This document shows positions 1 through 5,242 of a stretch of DNA of 5,242 nucleotides, piece by piece. Position 1 is the first letter of the stretch. Each line of letters opens with the position of its first letter. The notes beneath the pieces were generated by a model, which had not been told where the DNA came from, ran no database searches, and saw only the letters and a program-made list of their open reading frames with translations. The DNA comes from Verrucomicrobiota bacterium (lineage in GTDB: Bacteria > Verrucomicrobiota > Verrucomicrobiia > Opitutales > Opitutaceae). The stretch spans positions 1 to 5,242 of the forward strand of contig JAEZSJ010000182.1 in NCBI GenBank assembly GCA_023443985.1, read 5' to 3'. The position numbers and the translations under genes were made by a program.

Positions 1-1046
1 GCAAGGCGACCGACATGGGCGGAGTGCCCGTGATCGATCCGGCCAAGGTGCCCGGCGTGCTCTACTTCCTGCCGGTGCCGAAGTCGCCGCACGGCATCGA
101 CACCGACCCGAGCGGTCGTTGGATCGCCGCCGGTGGCAAGCTGCAGCCCACCGTCTCGGTGTTCGACTTCGAGAAGCTCAAGACCGCGATCGAAAAGAAG
201 GACTTCGAGAAGGAGTTCCGCGGCATCCCGGTGCTGCGGTTCGACGCGGTGCTCGAGGGCGAGGTGCCGGCGGGGCTCGGCCCGTTGCACACCCAGTACG
301 ACGGCAAGGGCAACGCCTACACCTCGATGTTCATCGAGTCGGTGATCACCAAGTGGAAGCTGCCGCCGTGGAACGACGAGCAGCGCCGCGACCTCAACAA
401 GGTGGTCGTCGACAAGATCCCCGTGCATTTCAACATCGGCCACCTCGTCGTGGCCGGCAGCGACACCCGGCAGCCGTACGGCCGCTACCTGGTCGCCGGC
501 AACAAACTCTCCAAGGGCCGCCACCTCAGCACCGGCCCCTCGCAGCCCGAGAGCAGCCAGCTCATCGACATCACCGGCGAGAAGATGGCGATGCTCTACG
601 AGACGTTCACCGATCCGGAGCCGCATTTCATGCAGATCCTGAAGGCCGACGCCATCCAGCCGATCGAGGTGTACCCACGGGACGAGAACAAGAATCCCAA
701 CGCGATCTGGGATGCCGCCTCCGCCGGTGTCACCCGCAACGGCACGACGGTCGAGGCGAAGGTCATGGCGATCCGGAGCCGCTTCGTGCCCGACAAGATC
801 GAGGCGAACGAAGGCGACACCGTCGTGATCCATCTCACGAATGTCGAGCAGAGCACCGACATGATCCACGGCTGGGGTCTGGTGGAGCACGACATCAACG
901 TGATCGTCGACCCCGGCGAGACGAAGACCGTGCGCTTCACCGCCGACAAGTCCGGCGTATTCGCGTTTTACTGCACGAACTTCTGCTCCGCGCTGCACCA
1001 GGAGATGCAGGGCTACCTCGCGGTGAAACCGGCGGCTGGGCGCTGA
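1..1046 (+). CDS. nosZ: Nitrous-oxide reductase NosZ, clade II type (5'-truncated)
   Basis: NosZ is the periplasmic, dimeric multicopper enzyme that reduces N2O to N2 with electrons from c-type cytochromes or other donors. The reading frame is open to the left edge (first full codon at base 3, reading KATDM), so the signal peptide and N-terminal half are missing; about 347 residues of a usual ~600-650 are present. Numbering from the Met at base 15, the end of the beta-propeller carries His residues in SPHG (26), GPLHT (92), IGHL (143) and PEPH (204). Their spacing matches four of the CuZ ligands of the Pseudomonas stutzeri enzyme as I recall it. The C-terminal cupredoxin domain (about 240-340) has the CuA ligands: His285 in IHGWG, then Cys320, Cys324, His328 and Met331 in CTNFCSALHQEM. 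Asn322 stands where clade I enzymes have Trp; that ligand acts through its backbone carbonyl. All visible ligands are intact, so the enzyme looks functional. The motif style and the nosB-like neighbour indicate clade II. Confidence 0.96.
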   Translation, partial: KATDMGGVPVIDPAKVPGVLYFLPVPKSPHGIDTDPSGRWIAAGGKLQPTVSVFDFEKLKTAIEKKDFEKEFRGIPVLRFDAVLEGEVPAGLGPLHTQYDGKGNAYTSMFIESVITKWKLPPWNDEQRRDLNKVVVDKIPVHFNIGHLVVAGSDTRQPYGRYLVAGNKLSKGRHLSTGPSQPESSQLIDITGEKMAMLYETFTDPEPHFMQILKADAIQPIEVYPRDENKNPNAIWDAASAGVTRNGTTVEAKVMAIRSRFVPDKIEANEGDTVVIHLTNVEQSTDMIHGWGLVEHDINVIVDPGETKTVRFTADKSGVFAFYCTNFCSALHQEMQGYLAVKPAAGR

Positions 1047-1064
1047 CGCCTCCGCGTCGGCGCC
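1039..1064 (+). promoter_or_regulatory. Strong RNA hairpin over the nosZ stop codon
   Basis: Bases 1039-1049 pair with 1054-1064 as an 11-bp stem (ten Watson-Crick pairs and one G-U) closed by the four-base loop CTCC. The nosZ stop codon (1044-1046) lies inside the left arm. No T-run follows, so it is not a classical intrinsic terminator. A stable hairpin at this place could protect the 3' end of a nosZ message or reduce read-through into the accessory genes; that role is inference. In such GC-rich DNA, chance hairpins are common, but 11 bp with a tetraloop exactly at a gene end is notable. Confidence 0.55.
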
Positions 1065-1082
1065 GGGCGGCCCGCGTGTCCC

Positions 1083-1700
1083 ATGCGCGTGACTCTTCGA
1101 AGTTTCCACGGATTCCTGCGCCGTCCGCCGACGGTCGGGGCCCGCGTGTTGCTCGTGGCCGCGGCGGTCGCGTTGGGGGCGGCATTGTTCCTGCCGCTCT
1201 GGGAGATCCGGCTTGTCGCGCCGCAATACCAGGAAGGCCTCACGCTGCGGATCTTCGCCTACAAACTGGCCGCCGGAAACGGCGGGCAGGACCTGCACGA
1301 GATCAACAATCTGAACCACTACATCGGCATGCGGCCGCTCGCCGAGGCGGACTTCATCGAGATGCGGTGGGTGCCGTTTGCGCTCGGCGTGTTCGTGCTG
1401 CTTGCCCTGCGCGCGGCGGCGATCGGCACGATGCGCAGCGTCGTCGATCTGCTCGTGCTCTACGCGTACTTCACGGCCTTCTCGCTCGGGAGCTTCTATT
1501 ACCGGTTGTACACGTACGGCCACCAACTCGACCCGCACGCGCCGATGCGGATCACGCCGTTCACGCCGGTCCTGATCGGCCGGCAACGCATCGCCAACTT
1601 CGTGCAAAGCAGTTTCCCCGAGGCGGGTTCGGTGTTCCTCCTGCTGTTTCTGTTGTTTGTCGCAGGCGCGTTGTGGGTCACGAGAAAGGGGGAGGCGTGA
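1083..1700 (+). CDS. nosB: NosB-type integral membrane protein of clade II nos operons
   Basis: This 205-residue protein has four likely membrane helices, at about residues 21-40, 97-115, 119-139 and 181-200. A soluble loop of some 55 residues follows helix 1. That loop carries the most distinctive blocks, APQYQEGLTLRIF (46-58) and HEINNLNHYIGM (72-83), which contain His72, His79 and Met83. A second loop (about 140-178) is rich in Tyr, His and Pro, including YGHQLDPHAPM. If the N-terminus is cytoplasmic, both loops face the periplasm, where NosZ is. A membrane protein of this size directly after nosZ is typical of clade II nos operons and is called NosB; its function is unknown. I assign it from position, topology and recalled motif similarity. 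The ATG at 1083 lacks a clear Shine-Dalgarno sequence (only a GGGCGG about 12 bases upstream), so translation may be weak or depend on nosZ. Its stop overlaps the nosD start. Confidence 0.75.
   Translation: MRVTLRSFHGFLRRPPTVGARVLLVAAAVALGAALFLPLWEIRLVAPQYQEGLTLRIFAYKLAAGNGGQDLHEINNLNHYIGMRPLAEADFIEMRWVPFALGVFVLLALRAAAIGTMRSVVDLLVLYAYFTAFSLGSFYYRLYTYGHQLDPHAPMRITPFTPVLIGRQRIANFVQSSFPEAGSVFLLLFLLFVAGALWVTRKGEA
1685..1695 (+). promoter_or_regulatory. Ribosome-binding purine tract of nosD
   Basis: The run AAAGGGGGAGG ends one base before the GTG at 1697. It is the only strong purine tract near the nosD start. Together with the GTGA overlap with the nosB stop it decides the start: the same frame is open far upstream through nosZ and nosB, so a longest-ORF rule would place the start wrongly. 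Confidence 0.65.
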
Positions 1701-2998
1701 GCTGCGGCGACATCCTGCGCCGGGTCGCGCTGGCGGGAGCGTCCGCCACCGCCGCGCTCGCGTGTGCGGCGGACGCCGGGTCGCTGCAGGACCAGATCCG
1801 CGCGGCAGAGGCGGGCGCGACCCTGCACGTGCCGGCCGGCGTCCACGTCGGCGCGATCGTGATCGACCGCCCGCTGCGGCTGCTCGGGGCGACCGGCGCG
1901 GTCATCGAAGGCGACGGTCGCGGCCACGTGGTCGCGATCACCGCGCCCGACGTCGAGGTCGGCGGCCTGCTCATCCGGCGGTCGGGCGCGGATCTCTCGA
2001 ACGACGATGCGGGCATCCACGTCTCCGCGCCGCAGGCACATCTCCATGACAACACGATCGTGGATACGCTTCACGGCATCTATCTCCGGCGGGCGCCGGG
2101 CTGCCGGATCGAGCGCAATGTCATCCGCGGACGGGCGCCACCGGCGGCCGTGGCCGACCCGCTCACGCGCGGGCTCAACCTCTCGAGCGCCGAATTGTGC
2201 TCGGTCGAGCTCGCGCAGGATCGCCGCGGCAACGGCATCCATGTCTGGAACTGCGACGACCACACGATCGAGGACAACGACATCCGCAGCACGCGCGACG
2301 GCATCTACTTCTCGTTCTGCGACCGCACGCTGGTCCGCCGCAACACGATCCGCGAAGTCCGCTACGGGCTGCACTACATGTACTCCGACGCGAACCGGTT
2401 CGAGGAGAACGTCTTCACCGAGAACGCCGCCGGCGCCGCGCTCATGTACTCGCGCGACATCGTGCTGAGCCGGAACCGGTTTCTCGCGAACCGCAGCCAC
2501 CGCGCCTACGGGCTGCTGCTGCACACCGTCGAGGGGACGACCGTCGCGGAGAACACGATCGAGGGGAACACGATCGGGATCTTCCTGGAGAGCGGGGTGG
2601 GCAACACGTTTGCCGCGAACACGATCGCGGCGAACTACCTCGGCGTGCGGCTCTCCGGCAGCTCCGACGGCAATCGTTTCGCCGGGAATCGTTTCGCGCG
2701 GAATATCCACGCCGTGGAGACGAATGGCGCGGGCGACCTCAACCGCTGGGCGGTGGCGGGGCGCGGCAACTCCTGGCCGGGGGCGCTCGCGTTCGATCTC
2801 GACTATGACGGGGTCGCGGATGTGCCGCACCGCGAGGCCGACCTCTTCGGCGCGTGGCGGCGGGCGTTTCCGGAGATCGGTCTGCTCTCGGGCAGCCCGG
2901 GGGCGCGCGCGCTGCGTTTCGTCCATGCGCGGATCGGGGTGCCCGGGCTCGACGGCGTGCGGGATCCGGCGCCGCTGGTGCGGGCGGAGGCGCCATGA
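1697..2998 (+). CDS. nosD: NosD, exported beta-helix copper-maturation protein
   Basis: NosD is the periplasmic part of the NosDFY assembly, which is needed to build the CuZ centre of NosZ. The 433-residue protein begins with a Sec-type signal peptide: a short basic n-region ending in RR (8-9), a hydrophobic stretch (about 10-24) and probable cleavage after CAADA (about 27). Residues about 50-345 are a right-handed beta-helix with short turns such as DNTI, RNVI, DNDI, RNTI, ENTI, GNTI and ANTI, the CASH/NosD repeat pattern. The C-terminal block (about 357-428) is the NosD tail: GNSW, then DLDYDGVADVPHR, LFGAWRRAFPEIGLL and a final DPAPLV. Possible metal or contact residues include H182, H226, M228 and M250, but none can be assigned a role from sequence. 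The start is GTG at 1697, overlapping the nosB stop by 4 bp; the stop overlaps nosF by 4 bp. Length and domain order are normal for the family. Confidence 0.93.
   Translation: MSCGDILRRVALAGASATAALACAADAGSLQDQIRAAEAGATLHVPAGVHVGAIVIDRPLRLLGATGAVIEGDGRGHVVAITAPDVEVGGLLIRRSGADLSNDDAGIHVSAPQAHLHDNTIVDTLHGIYLRRAPGCRIERNVIRGRAPPAAVADPLTRGLNLSSAELCSVELAQDRRGNGIHVWNCDDHTIEDNDIRSTRDGIYFSFCDRTLVRRNTIREVRYGLHYMYSDANRFEENVFTENAAGAALMYSRDIVLSRNRFLANRSHRAYGLLLHTVEGTTVAENTIEGNTIGIFLESGVGNTFAANTIAANYLGVRLSGSSDGNRFAGNRFARNIHAVETNGAGDLNRWAVAGRGNSWPGALAFDLDYDGVADVPHREADLFGAWRRAFPEIGLLSGSPGARALRFVHARIGVPGLDGVRDPAPLVRAEAP
2552..2627 (+). repeat. Repeated decamer AACACGATCG within nosD
   Basis: The ten bases AACACGATCG occur at 2552-2561, 2567-2576 and 2618-2627, and once more at 2051-2060; near copies lie at about 2263 and 2342. 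Each exact copy encodes Asn-Thr-Ile at a turn of the beta-helix, always with the same codons AAC ACG ATC. This is a protein-level repeat with strongly biased codons, not a separate DNA element. Confidence 0.6.
2983..2990 (+). promoter_or_regulatory. Ribosome-binding site of nosF
   Basis: GGCGGAGG ends four bases before the ATG at 2995, inside the last codons of nosD. It supports the ATGA overlap start for the ATPase gene over any start further upstream in that frame. Confidence 0.6.
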
Positions 2999-3681
2999 TC
3001 ACGGCGCGCGGCGTGGCGAAACGTTTCGGTGCGCGCGAGGTCCTGCGCGACCTCGACTTCGGTGCGCCCGGCGGCGCGACGACGCTGCTCGTCGGCGCGA
3101 ACGGCGCGGGCAAGACGACGCTGCTGCGAATCCTCTGCGGATTGCTCGCCCCCGACGCGGGCGAGGTGTTCATCGCCGGGCGCAGCATCGTCGCGCATCG
3201 GCTGCACGCGCTGGAGGTGCTCGCGTTCCTGCCGCAGGCGCCGCGTTTCCACCCTCGGCTCACGGCGCGGCAGGTGGTGCGGTTCTACGGGGCGTTGCGC
3301 GGACGTTCGGCGGCCGAGGCGGAACGCGAGCTGGCCCGCTGGGAGGTGGACTCGCATCGCGACGTGCCGACGGCGCACCTCTCCGGCGGGCTGCAGCAAC
3401 GGCTCGCGCTCGCGGTCTTCGCTTTGGCGCGCGCGCCGGTGCTCGTGCTCGACGAGCCGGGGCTGAGCCTCGACCCGGAATGGCGGTCGCGCCTGCAGGA
3501 ACACCTCTCCGCCGAAGCGGCGCGTGGCGCCGCGGTGCTCGTCGCAACGCACCTCCTGGCGGAGTGGGAGGGGCGGGCCGACCGCTGCGCGCTGCTCGAC
3601 GCCGGCCGGGTGCGCGGCGCGCTGCCGCCGGAGCGGCTGCGGGAGAGCTTCCCGGTGACGCCGGACGGGCGGATCCAATGA
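2995..3681 (+). CDS. nosF: NosF-type ABC transporter ATPase
   Basis: This 228-residue cytoplasmic ATPase powers the NosDFY machine during CuZ assembly on NosZ. All ABC motifs are present in order: Walker A GANGAGKT (34-41), Q-loop Gln81 in LPQAP, signature LSGGLQQR (129-136), Walker B VLVLDE (149-154, with catalytic Glu154), D-loop SLD (158-160) and switch His186 in ATHLL. The ATPase is therefore expected to be active. It is a single nucleotide-binding domain, so a homodimer would pair with two NosY subunits, as known for the P. stutzeri complex. It is shorter than the ~300-residue P. stutzeri NosF, lacking a long C-terminal extension. The ATG at 2995 overlaps the nosD stop and the TGA at 3679-3681 overlaps the nosY start, so the three subunits are translationally coupled. 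By sequence alone it resembles many ABC-2-type ATPases; the name rests on its place between nosD and nosY. Confidence 0.9.
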   Translation: MITARGVAKRFGAREVLRDLDFGAPGGATTLLVGANGAGKTTLLRILCGLLAPDAGEVFIAGRSIVAHRLHALEVLAFLPQAPRFHPRLTARQVVRFYGALRGRSAAEAERELARWEVDSHRDVPTAHLSGGLQQRLALAVFALARAPVLVLDEPGLSLDPEWRSRLQEHLSAEAARGAAVLVATHLLAEWEGRADRCALLDAGRVRGALPPERLRESFPVTPDGRIQ

Positions 3682-4484
3682 GCGGGTACGAACAGCGTCG
3701 CGCGGCGATCGTCGGCGCCACCCTCGGGCGCGAGTTCCTCAGCTACCGCATCAACCGGTTTCTCCAGGTCCACCTCGCGCTGATGCTCGCGGTCGGGTTG
3801 CTGGCGCTGCTCGCACCGCCCGAGGCGGCGGCGCCCGGGACGGCGTGGTGGGTCTTCAACAGCATGGCGTACGTGGGCTCGCTCTCGGCGCTGCTGTTCG
3901 GGCTGAGCTCGGCGCAAGCCGAGGTGCGGGAGTTTCCGCTGCTGTTCACCCAGCCGCTCGGCACGGGCGAGTGGGTCGCCGGCAAGGCGCTCGGGCTCGC
4001 GGCGGTGATGGTGCCTTCGGCGTCGCTCCTGGTGTTGCCCACCCTGATCGCGAGCGGGCCGTCGTGGGCGCTGCTCGGCGCGGCTGCTGCGGCGGCGGGG
4101 GTGGGCGTGCTGCTGGGCTGGCTCGGGCTTGGACTGGGATTGTGGGTACGCGAGCCGGTTCGTGGGCTCATCACCGCGCTCGGTGCGTGGTGCGTGCTGC
4201 TGTTCGCGGTGGATTTCGGGCTGCTCGTGCTCGGCGGGTCGGACTGGGTGCACCAGAACCGCGCGCCGTGGATCGCGGTGTTGATGTTGAGTCCGCTGGA
4301 CGCCTATCGCGTGTGCCTGCTGTTCACGCTCGAGCGCGCGGCCTTCGTCGACTCGGAATTGCACCCGCTCACGCGGTGGTGGCTGGCGCATCCGGTGCTT
4401 TGGCTGGCCGTGTGCCTGGCGTTGTGGAGCGGCGCGAGTCTTGCGCTCGCGGTGCGCGCGGCGAACCGGTGGCGGACGCAGTGA
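3678..4484 (+). CDS. nosY: NosY-type ABC permease (ABC-2 family)
   Basis: This 268-residue inner-membrane protein is the permease partner of the NosF ATPase and anchors NosD, forming the NosDFY complex for CuZ maturation. Hydrophobic segments lie at about residues 31-47, 57-78, 104-125, 129-155, 162-186, 198-217 and 237-259; the family has six helices, so one of these is probably re-entrant or peripheral. The N-terminus is a cytoplasmic amphipathic stretch (LGREFLSYRINRFLQ, 16-30) typical of ABC-2 permeases. AEVREFPLLFTQPLGTGEW (81-99) is probably the cytoplasmic loop that contacts the ATPase. The motif LSPLDAYR (204-211) resembles the conserved NP-x-D-x-(F/Y)-R block of NosY. The length is close to P. 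stutzeri NosY (about 276). The ATG at 3678 overlaps the nosF stop by 4 bp, with only a weak GGGCGGA upstream, so it probably relies on coupling. It is the last gene of the operon here; no nosL follows. Confidence 0.9.
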   Translation: MSGYEQRRAAIVGATLGREFLSYRINRFLQVHLALMLAVGLLALLAPPEAAAPGTAWWVFNSMAYVGSLSALLFGLSSAQAEVREFPLLFTQPLGTGEWVAGKALGLAAVMVPSASLLVLPTLIASGPSWALLGAAAAAAGVGVLLGWLGLGLGLWVREPVRGLITALGAWCVLLFAVDFGLLVLGGSDWVHQNRAPWIAVLMLSPLDAYRVCLLFTLERAAFVDSELHPLTRWWLAHPVLWLAVCLALWSGASLALAVRAANRWRTQ

Positions 4485-4540
4485 CCCGTGTGCTGGAGTG
4501 CCGGTGAATCCGCCGGGGATTTCTCGACGGCGGGGCAGAT

Positions 4541-4560
4541 CGGAATCTTGGCGAATTCCG
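4541..4560. other. Small hairpin downstream of nosY
   Basis: CGGAAT (4541-4546) is complementary to ATTCCG (4555-4560), a 6-bp stem with an 8-base loop. It is 56 bases past the nosY stop. It is short and could be chance, but it is the first of three consecutive inverted repeats, all with 8-base loops, in the convergent spacer. A still weaker 5-bp repeat (4507-4511 with 4517-4521), followed by TTCTC, lies just upstream and could act as a weak end signal for nosY. Confidence 0.35.
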
Positions 4561-4565
4561 CCACT

Positions 4566-4587
4566 GCGCCCGTTCCCGCCCGGGCGC
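4566..4587. terminator. GC-rich hairpin in the convergent spacer
   Basis: GCGCCCG (4566-4572) pairs perfectly with CGGGCGC (4581-4587) around an 8-base loop. No T-run follows on either strand. It could slow RNA polymerase coming from nosY or catch transcripts that pass the larger hairpin from leuB. Confidence 0.4.
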
Positions 4588-4596
4588 GGACACGAA

Positions 4597-4626
4597 GAAT
4601 CCCGGCGCGGTGACACGCCGGGATTC
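4597..4626 (-). terminator. Probable transcription terminator of leuB (possibly bidirectional)
   Basis: GAATCCCGGCG (4597-4607) and CGCCGGGATTC (4616-4626) form a perfect 11-bp inverted repeat with an 8-base loop, the strongest in the spacer. Read from leuB it begins 23 bases past the stop codon, and the stem ends in ATTC followed by TTCGTG, a short U-rich tail for such GC-rich DNA. Read from nosY the stem is followed by GGAAGC, less terminator-like, but the symmetrical stem could still work for both convergent transcripts. Confidence 0.7.
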
Positions 4627-4649
4627 GGAAGCACGCGATACGATCCGGC

Positions 4650-5242
4650 TCAGCCGAGGTTGCGGATGATCGCGTCGGCCATGGCCTTGGTGCCGACCGG
4701 AGTCTTGCCGAAGGCGATGTCGCCGGTGCGCACGCCGTCGACGGTGACGGTCTTGCGGACCGCGGCCTCGATTTTGGTGGCGAGTGCGTCCTGACCGAAC
4801 GAGTACCGGAGCATGAGCGCGGCGGAGAGCACCTGGGCGCACGGATTGGCGACGCCCTTGCCGGCGATATCGGGGGCGGTGCCGCCGGCCGGCTCGAAGA
4901 GGCCGAACGGTTTGCCGAACCGGTTCGTGCCGGTGCCGAGCGAGGCGGAGCTCATCATGCCGAGCGAGCCGCAGATGACGGCCATCTCGTCGGAGAGGAT
5001 GTCGCCGAACATGTTCTCGGTGAAGAGCACGTCGAACTGGTTCGGGTCGCGCGCGAGCTGCATCGCGGCGTTGTCGACATACATGTGCGAGAGCGCGAGG
5101 TCGGGGTGGTGCTTGGCGAAGTAGGCGGTGACGGTCTTGCGCCAGAGCACCGAGGTCTCGAGCACGTTGGCCTTGTCGACCGAGCAGACCTTCTTGCCGC
5201 GGGCGCGGGCGGTCATCGCGGCGACCTCGGCGATGCGCTCGA
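4650..5242 (-). CDS. leuB: 3-isopropylmalate dehydrogenase LeuB (5'-truncated by the window edge)
   Basis: LeuB oxidatively decarboxylates 3-isopropylmalate with NAD+ to give 2-oxoisocaproate in leucine synthesis; it is a cytoplasmic, metal-dependent homodimer. The frame continues beyond the Met codon at 5214-5216 to the right edge (ERIAEVAA precedes it), so about 196 C-terminal residues of a usual ~350-370 are visible. Numbering from that Met, the catalytic lysine lies in SVDKANVL (Lys15). Metal-binding aspartates lie in MYVDNAAM (Asp48) and in the signature ENMFGDILSDE (Asp72 and Asp76). The NAD-binding loop reads FEPAGGTAPDIAGKGVANP (about 107-125), the EPAGG form seen in Escherichia coli LeuB rather than the EPVHG form. 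The SVDKANVL and EPAGG features favour LeuB over isocitrate or tartrate dehydrogenase relatives. It is a core biosynthetic gene with no evident link to N2O reduction. Confidence 0.94.
   Translation of the reverse strand, partial: ERIAEVAAMTARARGKKVCSVDKANVLETSVLWRKTVTAYFAKHHPDLALSHMYVDNAAMQLARDPNQFDVLFTENMFGDILSDEMAVICGSLGMMSSASLGTGTNRFGKPFGLFEPAGGTAPDIAGKGVANPCAQVLSAALMLRYSFGQDALATKIEAAVRKTVTVDGVRTGDIAFGKTPVGTKAMADAIIRNLG

Noticed and set aside
1697..1780. A Tat signal or lipoprotein lipobox at the NosD N-terminus
   Set aside because: LRRVALAG lacks the Phe/Leu-Lys pattern of a Tat motif, and ALAC has Ala rather than Leu/Val/Ile at -3. An ordinary Sec signal peptide is the simpler reading.
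1499..2926. A 475-residue open frame antisense to nosB and nosD
   Set aside because: Its composition (Arg, Ala, Val and Asp rich, no domain pattern) is what the complement of GC-rich codons gives. The + strand carries clear NosD motifs.
119..2998. A single 959-residue open frame running through nosZ, nosB and nosD
   Set aside because: Only the part from 1697 is real (NosD). The upstream part is Arg-, Ala- and Gly-rich and overlaps well-supported nosZ and nosB in other frames; the signal peptide and ribosome-binding tract fix the start at 1697.
2610..3677. An N-terminal extension of NosY of about 356 residues
   Set aside because: The extension is the out-of-frame translation of nosD and nosF. 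The true start is the ATG at 3678, overlapping the nosF stop and giving the normal family length.
3285..4634. A 449-residue open frame antisense to nosF and nosY
   Set aside because: It is a low-complexity Arg, Gln, Pro and His rich translation with no recognisable domain, and it crosses the hairpin spacer. It is a shadow of the real + strand genes.
4842..4898. EPAGG in LeuB as a loss of the His in EPVHG
   Set aside because: The EPAGG form is also found in Escherichia coli LeuB as I recall it, so it is a family variant and not a defect.
1..5242. Mobile elements, CRISPR arrays, tRNA or rRNA genes, or a wholly new system
   Set aside because: I found no transposase motifs, terminal inverted repeats, regularly spaced repeats or tRNA-like folds. 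Every long gene fits a known nos operon or leuB.

Overview
The window is a GC-rich bacterial chromosome segment. It holds the 3' part of a nitrous-oxide reductase (nos) operon on the + strand, facing the 3' part of a leucine-biosynthesis gene (leuB) on the - strand. In order: nosZ (5'-truncated, bases 1-1046), a four-helix membrane protein of the NosB type (1083-1700), nosD (1697-2998), a NosF-type ABC ATPase (2995-3681), a NosY-type permease (3678-4484), about 165 bp of convergent intergenic DNA with several hairpins, and leuB (4650-5242, running off the right edge).

The genes work together as a respiratory module. NosZ is the periplasmic multicopper enzyme that reduces N2O to N2. Its tetranuclear copper-sulfide centre (CuZ) matures with help from NosD, NosF and NosY, an ABC-type assembly of an exported beta-helix protein, a cytoplasmic ATPase and a membrane permease. 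The NosB-type protein is a conserved membrane partner found next to clade II (atypical) nosZ genes; its function is not known. The last four genes overlap by 4 bp at each junction (GTGA, ATGA, ATGA), which indicates one transcript and translational coupling. nosZ is separated from them by 36 bp, and a strong hairpin covers the nosZ stop codon.

The NosZ sequence, with CTNFC at the CuA site and a nosB-like gene directly downstream, points to clade II. No nosG, nosC, nosH or nosL is present between nosZ and leuB, so this is a reduced version of the clade II operon; those genes could lie upstream of nosZ or elsewhere. The host cannot be fixed from the sequence alone. High GC, a clade II nosZ and the style of LeuB would fit a verrucomicrobial (Opitutaceae-like) bacterium, but this is only an impression.

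I see no mobile element, CRISPR array, tRNA or rRNA. The gene content is a recognisable known pathway rather than a new system. The points most worth a second look are the uncharacterised NosB-type protein, the hairpin over the nosZ stop codon, the compact gene set, and the row of hairpins between the convergent genes.
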